The position numbers were made by a program, and so were the translations under genes. The notes beneath the pieces are model-generated. The model made no database searches. It was not told the origin of the DNA and saw only the letters and a program-made list of their open reading frames with translations. Source: Gordionus sp. m RMFG-2023 (Eukaryota > Nematomorpha > Gordioida > Chordodea > Parachordodidae). From it: 64,000 bases of DNA. Below are positions 10,772-23,827 of this stretch, piece after piece. The number at the start of each line of letters is the position of its first letter. Within the stretch, counting starts at the first letter, position 1. The DNA lies in the NCBI RefSeq assembly GCF_954871325.1, contig NC_088776.1:31978508-32042507 (forward strand), given 5' to 3'.

Positions 10772-12789
10772 TTTGCGTGTTATAATATTGATAAAGATCT
10801 AAAAAATAAGATTCAAACGTGAGGTAAATATTATAAAAAGTAATAAATGATATAACAATTCGTTTATATATTATTTTTTTTTTTTAAAACATTGATTTTG
10901 AAAAAATGTTATAACAACTCTAATACTTATCATTTTCTATATTCTACTACATAATATAAAATTTTTTTTAGATAATAATTTAATCTCCAATTAATAAAAT
11001 TAAAAATAAAAGAATGTTAACATAATTAACTGTATTAATAAAAATAATATTTACTTTTCAAAAAACTTGATTGGTACAAATGGAAAAACTAAAAGGTAGT
11101 AGTCAATTTTTTTTCACTCAAAGAATCAAAAAATTCTGCCTTTTAAAACTTTACAAGTGTTTAGCATAAATTTATATACTATGTGTAATTTCTTTTTGAT
11201 TCTTGATTTGATTCACGTTTTTAAAACACGTTTTAATTGTCAACCGAAATAAATTGATAATTATAATGAAATTAGTTAAAGATAAAAAAGATTATACAAT
11301 ACCGTAAGAAAGTGAATAACTATCATAAAATTGTCAAAAGTTTTTATTTCAATATTGGGTAAATTCCAAAACAAAAATTATTGAATTGGGGGCAACTAAA
11401 TTTTGGAATCACAGGATGAGTATTGTTAAACGGCTTGAGCCAATTTCTAAAAACGGCTAACTCAATATTTTATCCAGAAAAATATTATACAGGCCTGAAG
11501 ATTTTGTTCTGAGATGGTTCAAAGATTTGTACATCTATTAACGAAATCTTAAGACTTAAACAATATTTTTCCGGTTAAAATATTAAGTTAGCCATTTTTA
11601 ATAATCAGCCTGTTTAACAACAACACTACACAGGACTATTATATTATAAAAAATTTAGGAATCACTGAGAGAATATAAAATTATATAGAACAAGTTTTAT
11701 CTGTCAATGATGACAATATATTGTGAATAATTATAAATAAATTTCCTCGACGGAAATAAAACTCTAATTGACATAAATATAGATTACCTACTTTATCTTA
11801 TCATTTCTTAAATATTTTGGTTTTATGTTTAGGTAAGCCAAATATATATTAATTAATTTAACAATATTTATTAATCAAATATATAAATTATAAATTTACC
11901 TGTCAAAGCAATAACTTCTGAATTCAGTATAAAATATGAAATCCTTTAGAAGAATTTTTTTTTTCAAAATTAATAAAAATTTTATTTGAAGTTATAAGAT
12001 CGATGTATATGATTTTTTATCATCCTTTATATACCCTTCTTTGATTATCCTGTCAGTATGATTTTAAGTAGCCAGTCTAACAAATATACGTATGTCGCCA
12101 TGGATATATTTTCAATTAAATCGTATTTGGCTAAAGCCTTCAGTTTTTTAAATTTTACTATAAAATATACTATATATTTTTTTGGCTAACTTTCAAAAAA
12201 AAAACCTTTGCAAATACAAATGCTTTTTGTTTAATTTTTTTTTACTTCAAAAAATATAATTTGGATAAGAGAGCCAGTCATGATATAAATGTTAATTTTT
12301 TATTTTAATATTCATTTTTTTTAAAATTTGTGAATTTATAAATAATGAGAAAATTATATATTTTTTTTACCAATAATTCCCAAAATAATGTAAGTTATGT
12401 TGTAGCGATTAGTTAAATAAAAATGTTTCATTTAAAAAATGATTTAATTATTTATTTCCTCACTTATTTATTTTTATTAGTGTCTAATTATTTTATTTAC
12501 GTAAATCCTTTCCTATATTTTAATATTATATTTAGTATTTAGGCATAATTAAGTTAAGTGACAATAAAAAAAATATACGGAAATAATAATATTATTTTTA
12601 ATAGTAAAAAAAATATAATAATAAAGTCGTTATTCACTTATACTATTATTTATTATTATTATTAAAAATGTCATTTTAAAATGTCATATTATTAAATGAC
12701 ATCAGGATCACATTTATATTTATTAACCAATTTATTTACTCCACTCAGATGATAGTCGTCAGAAGTGGTCTTAAAATAAAAATTAGTCT
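10772..12789. other. AT-rich intergenic DNA upstream of the BH3-like gene
   Basis: It contains the 5' flank and presumed promoter of the minus-strand gene. No clear TATA or initiator can be singled out in such AT-rich sequence. No further coding exon or complete element recognised. Confidence 0.5.
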
Positions 12790-15177
12790 GGGGAGACCGG
12801 GGTTTTCTTGAGCTCTAAAAGACAAAGTTTATTAAAATTAAAGGTACTTCATCATTTTTAACAAAAAATATCCATTTTGTTCAGCTCTATTACTTTCATG
12901 GTATATGCTTAAATTTCAAATCTAATACTTTTTCTCAAAATTTTGTTTTGGGACAGATGAACTCTACCCGGGGACAAACGAACCTTTGCTCGGGACTATT
13001 GTAAACTACTTAATTTTCCACATAAAAGATATATTTTTTTTATTAGAACATATTTAATAATTTAAAGCATAAAAGTAATATATAAATTTATTTATAACAA
13101 ACTACTAATCTTGTCTTATTCTCAGTGACATAACATTATTATTAGTATTACTATTAGATTTCTCATAATTTCAAATGTGAATCATTCATTGTATAGGATT
13201 AAATGGCCAAATTCCACATGATTTGAAATCATTCTGAACTGTAGCTCGAGCACATGCTTTAGGTAAAATATCCATTACTATACGTGGTATGTCATAGATT
13301 ATAAAATGTTTACCACAATTGATTCTCATCCAAGAATCAACTGAAAAGTTAAAATATTAATGAAACTTTTATAATTCTAGATTAAAATCAAAAGTAAGGT
13401 TCTAATATTATATAGATTATATTTGTATATAAATTCATTAATTTGATGCCAAATTCTGACATTTTAATAAATATTCCTACCTTATAATTAAATAAATCGA
13501 TAATTTACCTGTTTTATCCATATTAAGACCTCATTTGCAGTTATTCTTATATCAACAAAAAAATTTATGATTATCAAAAAATATTTCTACATTTTTCTAT
13601 TGAAATTCGCCCTTGCAAAGCTTGTTGCTTCAGTCCTCAGTGTTATAGAAAAATTATTTTTATTGTTATTTACTAGTGAAGGTCACGGTCCGGTCTTTGG
13701 TCCGGACTGGACCGATACCCTCGGACCGGATCGGATCACGGCCCTTAAGAAAAAAATCGATCCAGACCGTAGTCCTAAATAAAAAGACCGGTCCAGGACC
13801 GGTCTTTTTATTTGTTTAAAAAACATATTTTTTTAACCTAATTTAATTTGTTTTATCATTTTATTAAATATAAGAGTATTATATAAACAATAAAATTTAT
13901 CCAATGGTATTAAAGAAAGTGATTTTGTGCTTGTGGAGGGCATATTAAAATTAAGAGTAGATTATGTTTTTGAGATATTTTCATTTTCATCATTAGAAGT
14001 ATATATTTTATGTTTTATCATATGTCTGCTTAAGGTACCATATTTTTTTATTAAGAATAATGTTAAGTTATTTTGACAATAAATTATTCAGTCAGTTTCT
14101 TAAGGAAAATAGAACTATATAAATAATAACCAAAATATTTTTATAATAATACTGCTTATTTTGATTAATTTATTGCTTAAAAAATTATAAAAAATTATTT
14201 TATTACTTGTTGCTGACGATACATTAAATTTGGTACTGCAGTGAACACATACTCTATTTTTTTATTGGGGCTATAAGTAAAATGTTTCTTGGACAAACTT
14301 ATGGTTTTCATATTGTAAAATAATTAACAAAATCTAAAATAACTCATCTAGAAAAATATCATAAAATAAAATATACAAAAAAGTTATATTAATTGAATAT
14401 TAAAGCAAACTTAAATAATCATAAGAGACCGGTCCGGACCACGGTCCTCAAAAAAGACCGGTCCGACAATCGGTCCGGTCCGGTCCGGTCCTGGTCTAAG
14501 ACCGATACGATCGGACCGTTGACCTTCACTATTATTTACCAAAGATTTTGGCACTTTCAAATTATATCTTGATGAAAGTTCATCTGCAAATTTTTTGACC
14601 CTTATTTGAATAAATTATAATATAATCTTTATTGATAAATTTACTTTTTTAAGTAAAGCTCCTTGAGCATATTAGATGCTTTTATAAAATACCTTTAAGG
14701 TATTGATTCTTGTTGATTTTTAAATTTTCTTATATTGGATAAAATAATTTCTAACTATGTCTGTAAATTTTTTAAAAATGGCTGGAAAGGCTCGTTTTAA
14801 CCTCATAAAAATAGCCCCATGCCACCATTCTCATTTAGAATTATATAAAGCATTTTTAATACCTATTATGTTCAGGTAAATTGATATTCAATGAAATAGG
14901 ATTTTTTCTTTTTTATAATATAATTTTTAGACGGTAAACATATTAATCTTTATTCTTGAAAAATAGTAAAGTTCTAAAAAGTTACTTTTGCAGATATGAA
15001 TCATATAAAATACAATATATAAATTCGTCACTGTCCGATAGAAATAAACATTATAGCCGCATATGAATTATATAATTATATAGTTTTGGTAAAAAAATTA
15101 GCCCTTAGAGTATAATACTTAGAAAATAAAGCCACGTCTCGCTATAACCCCGGGTTTAATATATCCCCGGTCTCCCC
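12790..15177. mobile_element. GGGGAGACC-ended DNA transposon, interrupted
   Basis: The left end GGGGAGACCGGGG (12790) and its exact reverse complement at 15165-15177 form a 13-bp perfect inverted repeat. The flanking dinucleotides are CT and AA rather than the TA seen for other copies, so the target site has mutated or the ends belong to two different copies. The span of 2.4 kb includes a later hAT-like insertion (13674-14531), leaving about 1.5 kb. No transposase frame is visible. Confidence 0.55.
13674..14531. mobile_element. hAT-like element, GGTCCGG-rich ends, perfect 8-bp duplication
   Basis: Begins TAGTGAAGGTCACGGTCCGG and ends with the inverted counterpart (other strand TAGTGAAGGTCAACGGTCCG). 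The 8-bp target-site duplication TTATTTAC is perfect at 13666-13673 and 14532-14539, which is diagnostic for hAT-type transposition. The subterminal regions are full of GGTCCGGTC motifs, standing out from the AT-rich core. Near the left end, 13777-13813 is a perfect hairpin with 18-bp arms and a single-base spacer. No transposase is encoded. It is a sister of 21604-22452. Confidence 0.9.
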
Positions 15178-15311
15178 AACCCCTTAAATATTTAATTTTT
15201 TAGTCCTCCAAGTTTATTTAATAAATTAGGATTAATTTAAAGTCAAATAGTTTATTGATACCGAAACAAAAAATCCTAATTACGTTACTTTTTCATTCTA
15301 ATATCCTAAAT
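15178..15311. other. Short AT-rich spacer
   Basis: Nothing recognised between the GGGGAGACC element and the fold-back element. Confidence 0.4.
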
Positions 15312-15730
15312 TAAAAAACATGGTAAAGGTTATAGTTTGATGGACATTGTTTTAATTTTTATTATTTTTTGCATTTTAAATTGTAATTGAGTTCGTTTTA
15401 TTAAATTTAAAAATGTGATTTTGCCCGAAATGCATTTTAATATGTGAAAAATACCCATCTTATATTTCAGACAATTTTGTAATAAAATTTTGAAAATAAT
15501 TAAACAATAAAAATATGTGGAAATATTATAAAAAATTAATATAAATTTAAGTTTCTTAAAAGATTTGTCATATAATTGTCAGATATTTATAGGGTGGGTA
15601 TTCTACACATATTGGAATTCATTTCCTGCAAAATCGGACTTTTAAATTTAATAAAACGTGCTCAAATAATGATATAAAATGCAAAAAATAAAACAATACC
15701 TATCAAACTATAACCTCACCAAAAATTTAA
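15312..15730. mobile_element. Fold-back MITE with arms of about 120 bp
   Basis: The left arm begins near GGTTATAGTTTGATGGACAT (15328) and continues to about 15450. The right arm is its reverse complement with scattered mismatches (about 15595-15715). Weaker similarity extends outwards to about 15312 and 15730. The central loop is about 140 bp and AT-rich. No ORF. Long imperfect inverted arms with no coding capacity are typical of MITE or fold-back elements; the superfamily is unknown. Confidence 0.7.
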
Positions 15731-15994
15731 CTTATAACTATCATTACTAACCTAAATATAAAAGAGGAGATTACGGATCTGTGTCAAGTTAGATTTAAAG
15801 TTATGTCATTATTATATCATTTCTCCTTTCATACGGAACTCCCATTAAATTCCAGGAAAGGTGAAAATTTTAATTTAATTTATTATATAATTATAAATAC
15901 AATATTTATAATGGCCCATCCCTAAATATCTGCGTTTCTCTTTCAAGTTTGCTTTAAATAACATTATAATGTATTATCCAGTATTTAGTATTAT

Positions 15995-16407
15995 TAGAGG
16001 CCAACATGGGCCTAGATTATTTGACCAAGCCTGGCCCAGGTGGGTATTATAATATTATTGGGCCCAGTCCTGGCCCATATTTAATATTTAAAAAAACTCT
16101 TAAGCCCATATTAAGTTTCAAAAATTTTGCCTAGGCCCAAGTCCAAAAATCTAATTTAATAAATAATATTTCAATATATTTGGGCAATCATTTTTTTAGC
16201 AGTACTAAAATTTATTATTAGAAGAAAAAATTGTAACATTTTTTTAAAATTATCAACTGTTTAAAATAAGATAAATTGAAATATTTTTAGGACCAAGTAA
16301 ATTAAAAAAATATTTCAAAACCCCAGGCTCACTAAAAGATATAATATTTATATAAATCGAGTATGGGTCTATGAGCTGCGGGCTAGCCCGGTCCTTGATG
16401 GTCTCTG
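15995..16407. mobile_element. hAT-like short element with GGCCC-rich ends
   Basis: The left end TAGAGGCCAACATGGGCC matches the reverse complement of the right end (CAGAGACCATCAAGGACC) at about 13 of 18 positions. Subterminal GGGCC/GGCCC motifs recall the Ac branch of hAT. The flanking 8-mers do not match well, so the duplication is decayed or the limits are off by a few bases. No coding sequence. Confidence 0.5.
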
Positions 16408-16739
16408 ATTGTATGTGATTTAGAGAAAACATTTTTTCAAAATAAAATTAATAAATTTCAATGAATATTTGTTTTAAATTAATGCTCAAAAGTGTTTTCA
16501 ACACTCAAATTTATAATAACACCACTCCATTAAATGATAATCTTAAGAGAGTGCCTTTTTACATCATGCCCTTGTAAAACATTTTTTTAAGTCTGGGGAA
16601 GCTTATTTTTGGAAAAAACTAGCAAGCCTTTTAGACGCCAAAATGGTTTATTGATAATAAAGTCAAATAGGAATTTACTGTGTACATTTTTATGAAAAAT
16701 AATTATTATATATTGTATTATTATATCTAAGATAATTAT

Positions 16740-17640
16740 AACTTCGAAGACTTACAAAACTAGAACTACTTATCCTTTAACCACTACTGACAATTATACA
16801 ACTTTAGCAATAAGATAACTAGAATAACACCAACATACAGGGCAACTAGAACTGCTCTAAACACTTATTCTCTAATCACAACTATCAATCAAGATTATCC
16901 ACATACTGCAAGTGAGACCCCTAGACATTGGTGTAGTCAGAGGTAAGGGCGAAGGGAAATTACTCCCTTTTCAAAATTTTCCTGTTCTAATAAATATAAT
17001 CTTAGGTTAATACAAATTTTTATCCTACAACCCCCCCCCCTACCCCTCCCCTTACTACCCTAAAAATATTTACAATATATCACTATAAAGAAGAAATTGA
17101 ATTAATTTTTAAGATAAGAGTTTAATTCAAAATTTAGTAACATAGCATTTTTATAAAAATCTAATATAGACAAAGGCCTATAATAAGTGGACCTAAAAAT
17201 CTCTAATAAAATTTATGGAGAAAAACTACTTGATAGTGATCCTTCCCTCCATCCTTAGCAAAAGCTTATGCCCCTGGAATTATACCAACTTATAGAACAA
17301 CTAGAACTACACGAACTACTCTAACCACTTAACCTCTAACCACAAGAAAATAACTATGATATGACTTACTTCAGAACTGGGATTGGAACACCAACTTACA
17401 GGATAACTTAAACCACACTAAATTTCAGAACAACTCTAACTATACGAACTACTTCAACTACTTATCCTCTAACAACAAATGATTATGATCATTATACACT
17501 CACTACAGAACTCCAACAACTTACAAAATGGCTAGAGCCACACTAACTTACGGAACAATCAGAACTGTACCAAGATACGGGAAAATTAGATTTACAATAA
17601 CTACAACTGACGTTGGCGATTCTAGAACTGAATTTAAAAA
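16740..17640. repeat. Decayed tandem array (unit about 95-136 bp), interrupted
   Basis: Recurring phrases such as CTTATCCTCTAAC, AGAACTAC and CCAACTTACAG reappear at about 16768, 16864, 17325 and 17461, giving spacings of about 95 and 136 bp. The array is rich in CAACTA-type motifs and has no stable reading frame. It is split by the dispersed repeat at 16925-17275; array sequence resumes on the other side. Confidence 0.5.
16925..17275. repeat. Dispersed repeat family, copy B
   Basis: It shares the ATATATCACTATAA block, the TTTATAAAAATCTAATATAG block and the final TAGCAAAA block with copies A and C. A run of C and several C-rich triplets occur at about 17031-17055. It lies inside the tandem array, which it must post-date. 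Confidence 0.55.
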
Positions 17641-18881
17641 ATAACTTAAAAAGTGTTTAAATATCAAAGTATGAATTGATTGCATAGGGTAAAAAAATGA
17701 TATGCTAGCTAAAAAAAAATAAAGGAAACCGGGGAAAGTGTTATTCCGGGGGGTAATTTCTTCTCAAATAATTAAAACTAATAAATTTTGATATTTAAAA
17801 TTTAAATCTGCATTTTAAAAAGGCGCTTCAATGGTTCTAAAAATCTTTTGTAGAAATAGCTCATTAAAAGTTTTTAATTCAAATATAAATTTAACACGTC
17901 AAATGTAACTTTTAAATTTTTTCCATTTTATTAATAAATTTTTTTATAAAAGTTACTCAGATTAAATTTCAATTCTAAATGATGAAGTAATCTCACTTTT
18001 ATCATGTATAAAAATATGGACATATTTATGATAATTTAAATTTAATAAAATGTGAAGACCTGGGGCAGGTTTTGGTGGGGTGCATAAAAACCACTTTTAT
18101 GCAGAGATTTATTTTTAATAATAAAATATCCACTAAACTTGTAAAAACACTAGAAGCCACGTGTTTGTCTTGGGTCACGAATAAAAATATGAAGATGCTT
18201 GACTTGTTATTTGTAAATTATATGATAGTTTTGAGTGACAACAAGTGCGGATCATGTATATAATATGGATGATCCACGTTGGCATATTTGACAAAGCATT
18301 TTCATTTATTTACTTTAGATAAACATTTTTATATAAATTTTTTTTTAAATCTAAGAAGTGCTATAACATGCACCGCGAAAGACTAAAAGGCACCCCAGAT
18401 GTTTCTAATTTTTCTTTAATTTTCCTTTTTTAAATTTTATATAATAAAAAACTAATAGATTAATATAGTTTAATAACTTCAATTTTTAAAGAATAAATCA
18501 CAATCGTGCAAATAAAATTTAAGAAATAAGGCAGATAAATAAAATTTACTGATTCGATAATTTTATAAAAAATGGTATTTCATATAATAATTATAACAAA
18601 TAATTGGAAAAAATTAAATTAAAAATATATTCGGCCTCGCCAGCCGATCTTTTTTTTTAAAAAAAATTCTACCGCCAATTAAATTCTCGGTTGCACAAAT
18701 ATAATTATAGGATTATTAAACAATATATTGTTTTCAAATTATTTTAATTTTTAAAATTATCTTTCTCTCTCTTTTCTTTACTTTGTAAATGCTCTCTTTG
18801 GTTTATTATGAAAAAAAGGTATGTTAACAATTTTTAAGTCAAATATGGAAAATAATATTTTAGAAAAAATATGCTATTATT
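17641..18881. other. AT-rich DNA with one C/G-richer motif, no gene
   Basis: Near 17728-17755 a GGGGAAAG...CCGGGG string resembles the GGGGAGACC element ends but has no partner. The 63-codon open frame at 18072-18263 has no recognisable domain. No other feature. Confidence 0.4.
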
Positions 18882-19259
18882 TAGTGTTGTTAAAAGTTTG
18901 AGAAGTAACTAGTTACAGTTATTAGTTATAAAAAGTAACTAGTTACAGTTATTAGTTATATTTTTCAATGTTACTAGATTTCAAAAGTAACTAGTTACAT
19001 TGCAGGTTACTTAATAAATTATTTATTATAATACATCATTTTTTTTTATTTAATATAAAAATAATTAAGATTTACAAATCTTATTCAAAGGTCTATTTAT
19101 TATATAAAAATATATTTACAGTAATTATTTTTTATTTAAATTCGACTTTAATAAATTTTAATTGGCATTTAACATTAAATTATTTTCAAAGGATGCGCTC
19201 CGTTCTGTCAAAAAAAAGCTTCCATAGACTGAACAAATGTTCTACGTGAGAACCTGGTG

Positions 19260-21469
19260 CAGTGGCGTAGCCAGGATTTATCCACAGGGAGGGGGGGTTA
19301 AAAAATTTTTGGGGCTTCGCCCCCAAATTTTATTTTTAATTTTTGTCAATATTAAGTGACTATAGTAGCCAGCATAATTGAGAAAAATATTAGTAACAGA
19401 ATTTTGGCCAAATTTATGATTAATAAGCAACTGAAAGCATTATTCTAAAAATTTTATCAAGTCAATTGTAAATTAATCTATCAAGTGTAGGAAGGAAAAA
19501 AAATTTGCCCTCCACATTTTTTATGATCACTCAATATATCTTATTGAGTGTTAAAAATAATTATTTTAATTAACATTCCTTTATTTAATTATTCATTTAT
19601 TTTAATGATAATATACAATAAAATAAATTACAATAAAATAAATTCCAAAATGTACAAATTTTATACAGATTATTATATTAAGAATTAATTTTTAATAGCT
19701 ATATTTTAAAAAATTTATAATTCAATAAAATATAAGTAATTCTTGTACGGTATTTTAAAAAATATAGTTTAACAATTATAATTAATACAAATGAATCAAA
19801 ATATAAATAATCCTTATTGCAAATGCAATACTTTTATTAAAAATAGTATAATATAAAAAATATATAAATATTATGACTAAGAATTCATTATAATTAAGTT
19901 TTGCATATAAAAATTTTATGACTAAGAACATATTATAATCATATAGCAATTTTATGACTTGAATTTGCAAAGAGAGATCTACTTTTCCCGATTCGACTAA
20001 TTCATCTAGAATCAAATTTTTATCTAGAATAATCTCCTTATAAAAATTTAATAGGGCTAATCCATTTAAACGGTTTTCACCGGTGCTGTTTCTTAAATAG
20101 GTTTATAACTTTTCAAAGTTAAGACCTTTAATTAGTGCAGGTACTAATCGGTAAAGTAGCTAAAATATAAAGCAATGTTTTGATATTAGGAAGGGAATCT
20201 AAAGTGCAATTACACATGAAAAGGGCCTGCAAAGCATTTTTTGGTCTCAAAGAGCATTTTATTCTATTAAGATTTTTATACCAAAATTATACATCACAAA
20301 AGTAACTTATCATACGATTCCGATAAATCATCAGAATAAAACTTTGAGATTTTCTTAATCCTATCGCGTTTCAAGTGTAATCAACAATTCAGACTCAATC
20401 GGCAGAAGAAAATAAAAGCTTTTTAAAATAAAATTGTGACTAATAAATCTTTCCCTTAATTGAAATAAAATGTATCGGGAATAAAAATATTTATTCCTGG
20501 GACTGTTTATTGCATAAAAGTTTCAACAGTTCCTTGAAATTACCTTCATTATGAGAACATTATGTAAGTAAGGGACCAGCAGATATTCTGTGAGCTCTTA
20601 ATGATAAGTCCTGTTTCCCTAACCAAATGATTGCATTACTTATAACTATTTTTGCTCTGTTGGTTATAACAATATCGATTTTTTTTTATTCAATACATTA
20701 GATGTTAATATCTTTTGATTCATAGAGCTTTTAAAGCATCCGATATCTCACAAGAATTGAGATGATATTTATTTTGTTGATGATAATTAAAATTTTCAAG
20801 AGCATATTTCCATCATGTATATACTTGACCTACCAATGTTCTCAGTTTTTATAACCCGTTTCCAGCATATCTTGGTGAAAAATAAAAGATATAATAAGTG
20901 AATACAATTATCATCGTCATTTGAGGATTTTGTAACCAAATCAAATGATGGCTAATTTTCACTAGCAACATTCATATATATCCAATTAAAATTACATAAA
21001 TTTTATAAATAAATTAAAATATACCTTGATTACGATGTGAAAAATTTTTCGTATATCCAAGCTGAAATTAAGCAATTTTTCTTTTATTTAAAAATTAATT
21101 ATAAAAAATAAACTAAAATTTTAAAAACTATGTAATTAGTTTACAACAATATAAATTTTATTATTAAATTTATAAATATCTAATTTCACTATGCCAGAAA
21201 ATATTTACAATATATCCTTATTGTTATTTAATATTTTAGTTCATATAATTTTTTATATATATTTTTAAACCATGTGATCAATTAAAATTTTAAATTCTTA
21301 TTTGTTTTTTTTAAATATATTTTATTTTGATACTAAATTGAAACCATTTTTTAAATAAAATTATTCACAATAAAAAAAATAAAAATTATTTTTTTTTCCG
21401 GAGATTATAGGGGGGGCGAGTTTAATTCCAACACCCCCCCCCCCACCCCCACCCTTGTTTACACCACTG
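19260..21469. mobile_element. hAT-like element, CAGTGGCGTA ends, nested
   Basis: Starts CAGTGGCGTAGCCAGG; the right end on the other strand is CAGTGGTGTAAACAAGG. The flanking 8-mers ACCTGGTG (19252-19259) and ATCAGGTG (21470-21477) match at six of eight positions, a likely decayed duplication. Runs of G at 19288-19296 and of C near 21434-21445 lie just inside the two ends. It is 2.2 kb long with no recognisable transposase. The left part is repeated at 24688-25010. Confidence 0.7.
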
Positions 21470-21603
21470 ATCAGGTGTGAAGACAATATTATATTTAATA
21501 AATAATATAGTAATTTATTTTTAATTAACAGATGCTGGCCTCAGATTTCTTTTGTAAATTCCCTAAATTTTAGCTTTATGATATAGTAATGTTATATGCT
21601 TAC

Positions 21604-22452
21604 TAGTGTTTGCAGTGGTCCGGTTCAGTTCGATCTCATCTGACTCTTTGGTCCGACGGGATGGTCGGCCCTACAACACGGTCCGATAGTCCGGTCCGAC
21701 CCGAAGACCGATAAAAAAGATAAAAGTTTTATTGCTATTTAGTTAATACATGTTTATTAACACATTAAACATGATTATTTAATGCTTAACACTTAATAAT
21801 ATCTCATTCAACGTTTACTTCTTTTATTCTTCCGTTTAATTCATTCGTCAAGTAATTTAATTTATTAGAAATGGAAATTGAAATCATAGAAGATGATAAA
21901 TTATTGAATCACCACCCTCAGTCAAAGAATAACTATTGATTTAGAAAAAGTTGTGCAAATGAAAAAAATCGATTAAATTCAAATTTGAAAATATTTTATA
22001 GAATTATATAAAATTTTTGAAAGGATAATTCTGGGAAAACATTAAAATACGTCTGCAGATATATCCAATTCTTCAAGCACAAGTAAATTATGCATATATA
22101 TATCAAATTGAGAGCTCAAAATTTTAAATAATCTATCACATTCAAAAATAAATACTAATTAAATATGCTAATCAAATTGATTTGAATTATATTCAATAAA
22201 TTTGTAGGTCTTTTTGTTTAAATTATATATTAAAAAATGATTTGATAATATAATTAAAATATTGGTAATTTAACACATTTCATACAGAATAAAACTTTTA
22301 TAGCTTAACAAAAAAACATTTTTAGACGGGATCGGACCGAAATGGATCGACCGTCCCATGGTCTAGTCTCACTTGACTTAACGGTCCATCGGTCTGGTCT
22401 TATTTTAGAAAAATGGACCGGGCCGGACGTGACCTGACCGTTGCAAACACTA
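21604..22452. mobile_element. hAT-like element, GGTCCGG-rich, sister of 13674-14531
   Basis: Starts TAGTGTTTGCAGTGGTCCGG and ends with the inverted form (other strand TAGTGTTTGCAACGGTC). The duplication ATGCTTAC (21596-21603) / ATGCTTAT (22453-22460) matches at seven of eight positions. At 849 bp, with GGTCCG-rich flanks around an AT-rich core, it has the same architecture and almost the same length as 13674-14531 (858 bp). No coding capacity. Confidence 0.85.
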
Positions 22453-22802
22453 ATGCTTATTTTTAAGAATAATTCTATTAGAATATCTTGTTGGTATCTT
22501 GCATTCCTAGTAAGTATAATCTATGACAATCATTATGTAAGGTTGTCAAAGTCATTTTAATTATTAATCTGGTATAATTTAATAAATTTATATAATATTT
22601 AGTTAAACAATAATCTTGTTACATGTACATCTAACTAAGTTTAGTGTAAAAAAATTTAAGGCAAATATGAAAATAATCTTACATTGTTCCCATAGATTGG
22701 CTATACTATATTGCCTTTACTGCCAGCCTTCTCAATGCCAAATCCAAAATGTTTTTTAAAACTTGGTCAAAATATTTTAACACTTAAGTTATTTTAGTAA
22801 TA

Positions 22803-23736
22803 GGGGAGACCGGGGATGGTTGGGACACTTTTCGTTCAAACCTTAATAATTCTAATATTAACAGACTAATCTGAATAATTAAAACATCTTCTGAATTCTA
22901 GGCTATTTGAAATAATTAATATATATTTTATGAAGATATTTTTTTAGAAAATTTAATTTAAAAAAAAAAATTTTTTTGTCCCAACTATGACAGACTCTGT
23001 GTACGTTGGGACACACATATGTGATAGTTGGGACACATGTGAAATAGAGGTCTAAATAAATTTAAAAACTTAAAATCAGTAATCCAGTAAGACTAGAGAC
23101 TATGACACATATAATTTTATTGATAAAATTGTAATTCATAATCAATAACTATATAAAAAAAATTTAGCAAAATTTAGGAAATTTATTTGGGGAAAATAAA
23201 ATTGTAAAGAAAAAAATGTAAAAAATTTTTTTTTTTAATCATAAACATAGTGAAAGATAAGTATTTAATTATTCATTATTCACAATACTAAATTAATAAT
23301 AAAATAATAAAATTGTTTATAAAATGAGCTAAAATGGCGTCTCACAACTATACTATGACCAACTATGACCGAGCCCACTAACTTTATAAATATCATCCAA
23401 AATCATATTAATTCATGTTTATTGATTCTGAAAGTTTGCCAGATTGAAAAATAGGGTTTAGGCTTTCCTAAAATCTATTTATTATGATTTTTGAAGCTTT
23501 ATTTATAAATATAAACGATAAAGTTTGCAAATATTTTTTATTATTTTTGGTATACCAAAACACATTTTCTTCTGTAAAAATTAAAATACTAAATATTTTT
23601 CAAATCTTTTTTAGCCAATCATGTATGACAAAATTATCTATGTTAGGCTCAAATTTCCAGTCTTATAAAATAATAGATCAAATTATAATTAGAATGCCCT
23701 AACGTTCCCCTGTACTCAATGTACTCCGGTCTCCCC
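22803..23736. mobile_element. GGGGAGACC-ended DNA transposon with TA duplication
   Basis: Left end GGGGAGACCGGGGATGG, right end (other strand) GGGGAGACCGGAGTAC. TA flanks both sides (22801-22802 and 23737-23738). A GTTGGGACAC motif recurs near the left end (about 22819, 23004, 23022), also in inverted form (GTCCCAAC). It is 934 bp. The 72-codon open frame at 23484-23702 has no recognisable domain. Non-autonomous. Confidence 0.8.
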
Positions 23737-23827
23737 TACTTGTAGGAAGGAATGGAACAATTTCTATTTCATCATTTTTCATCTTCATTAAATTACCAAT
23801 CAGAATCAGGATTCATATTAAATCCTG

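Noticed and set aside
13567-13782. 71-codon plus-strand open frame
   Set aside because: It runs across the left end of the hAT-like element at 13674, so half is unique DNA and half is GGTCCGG subterminal repeat; not a gene.
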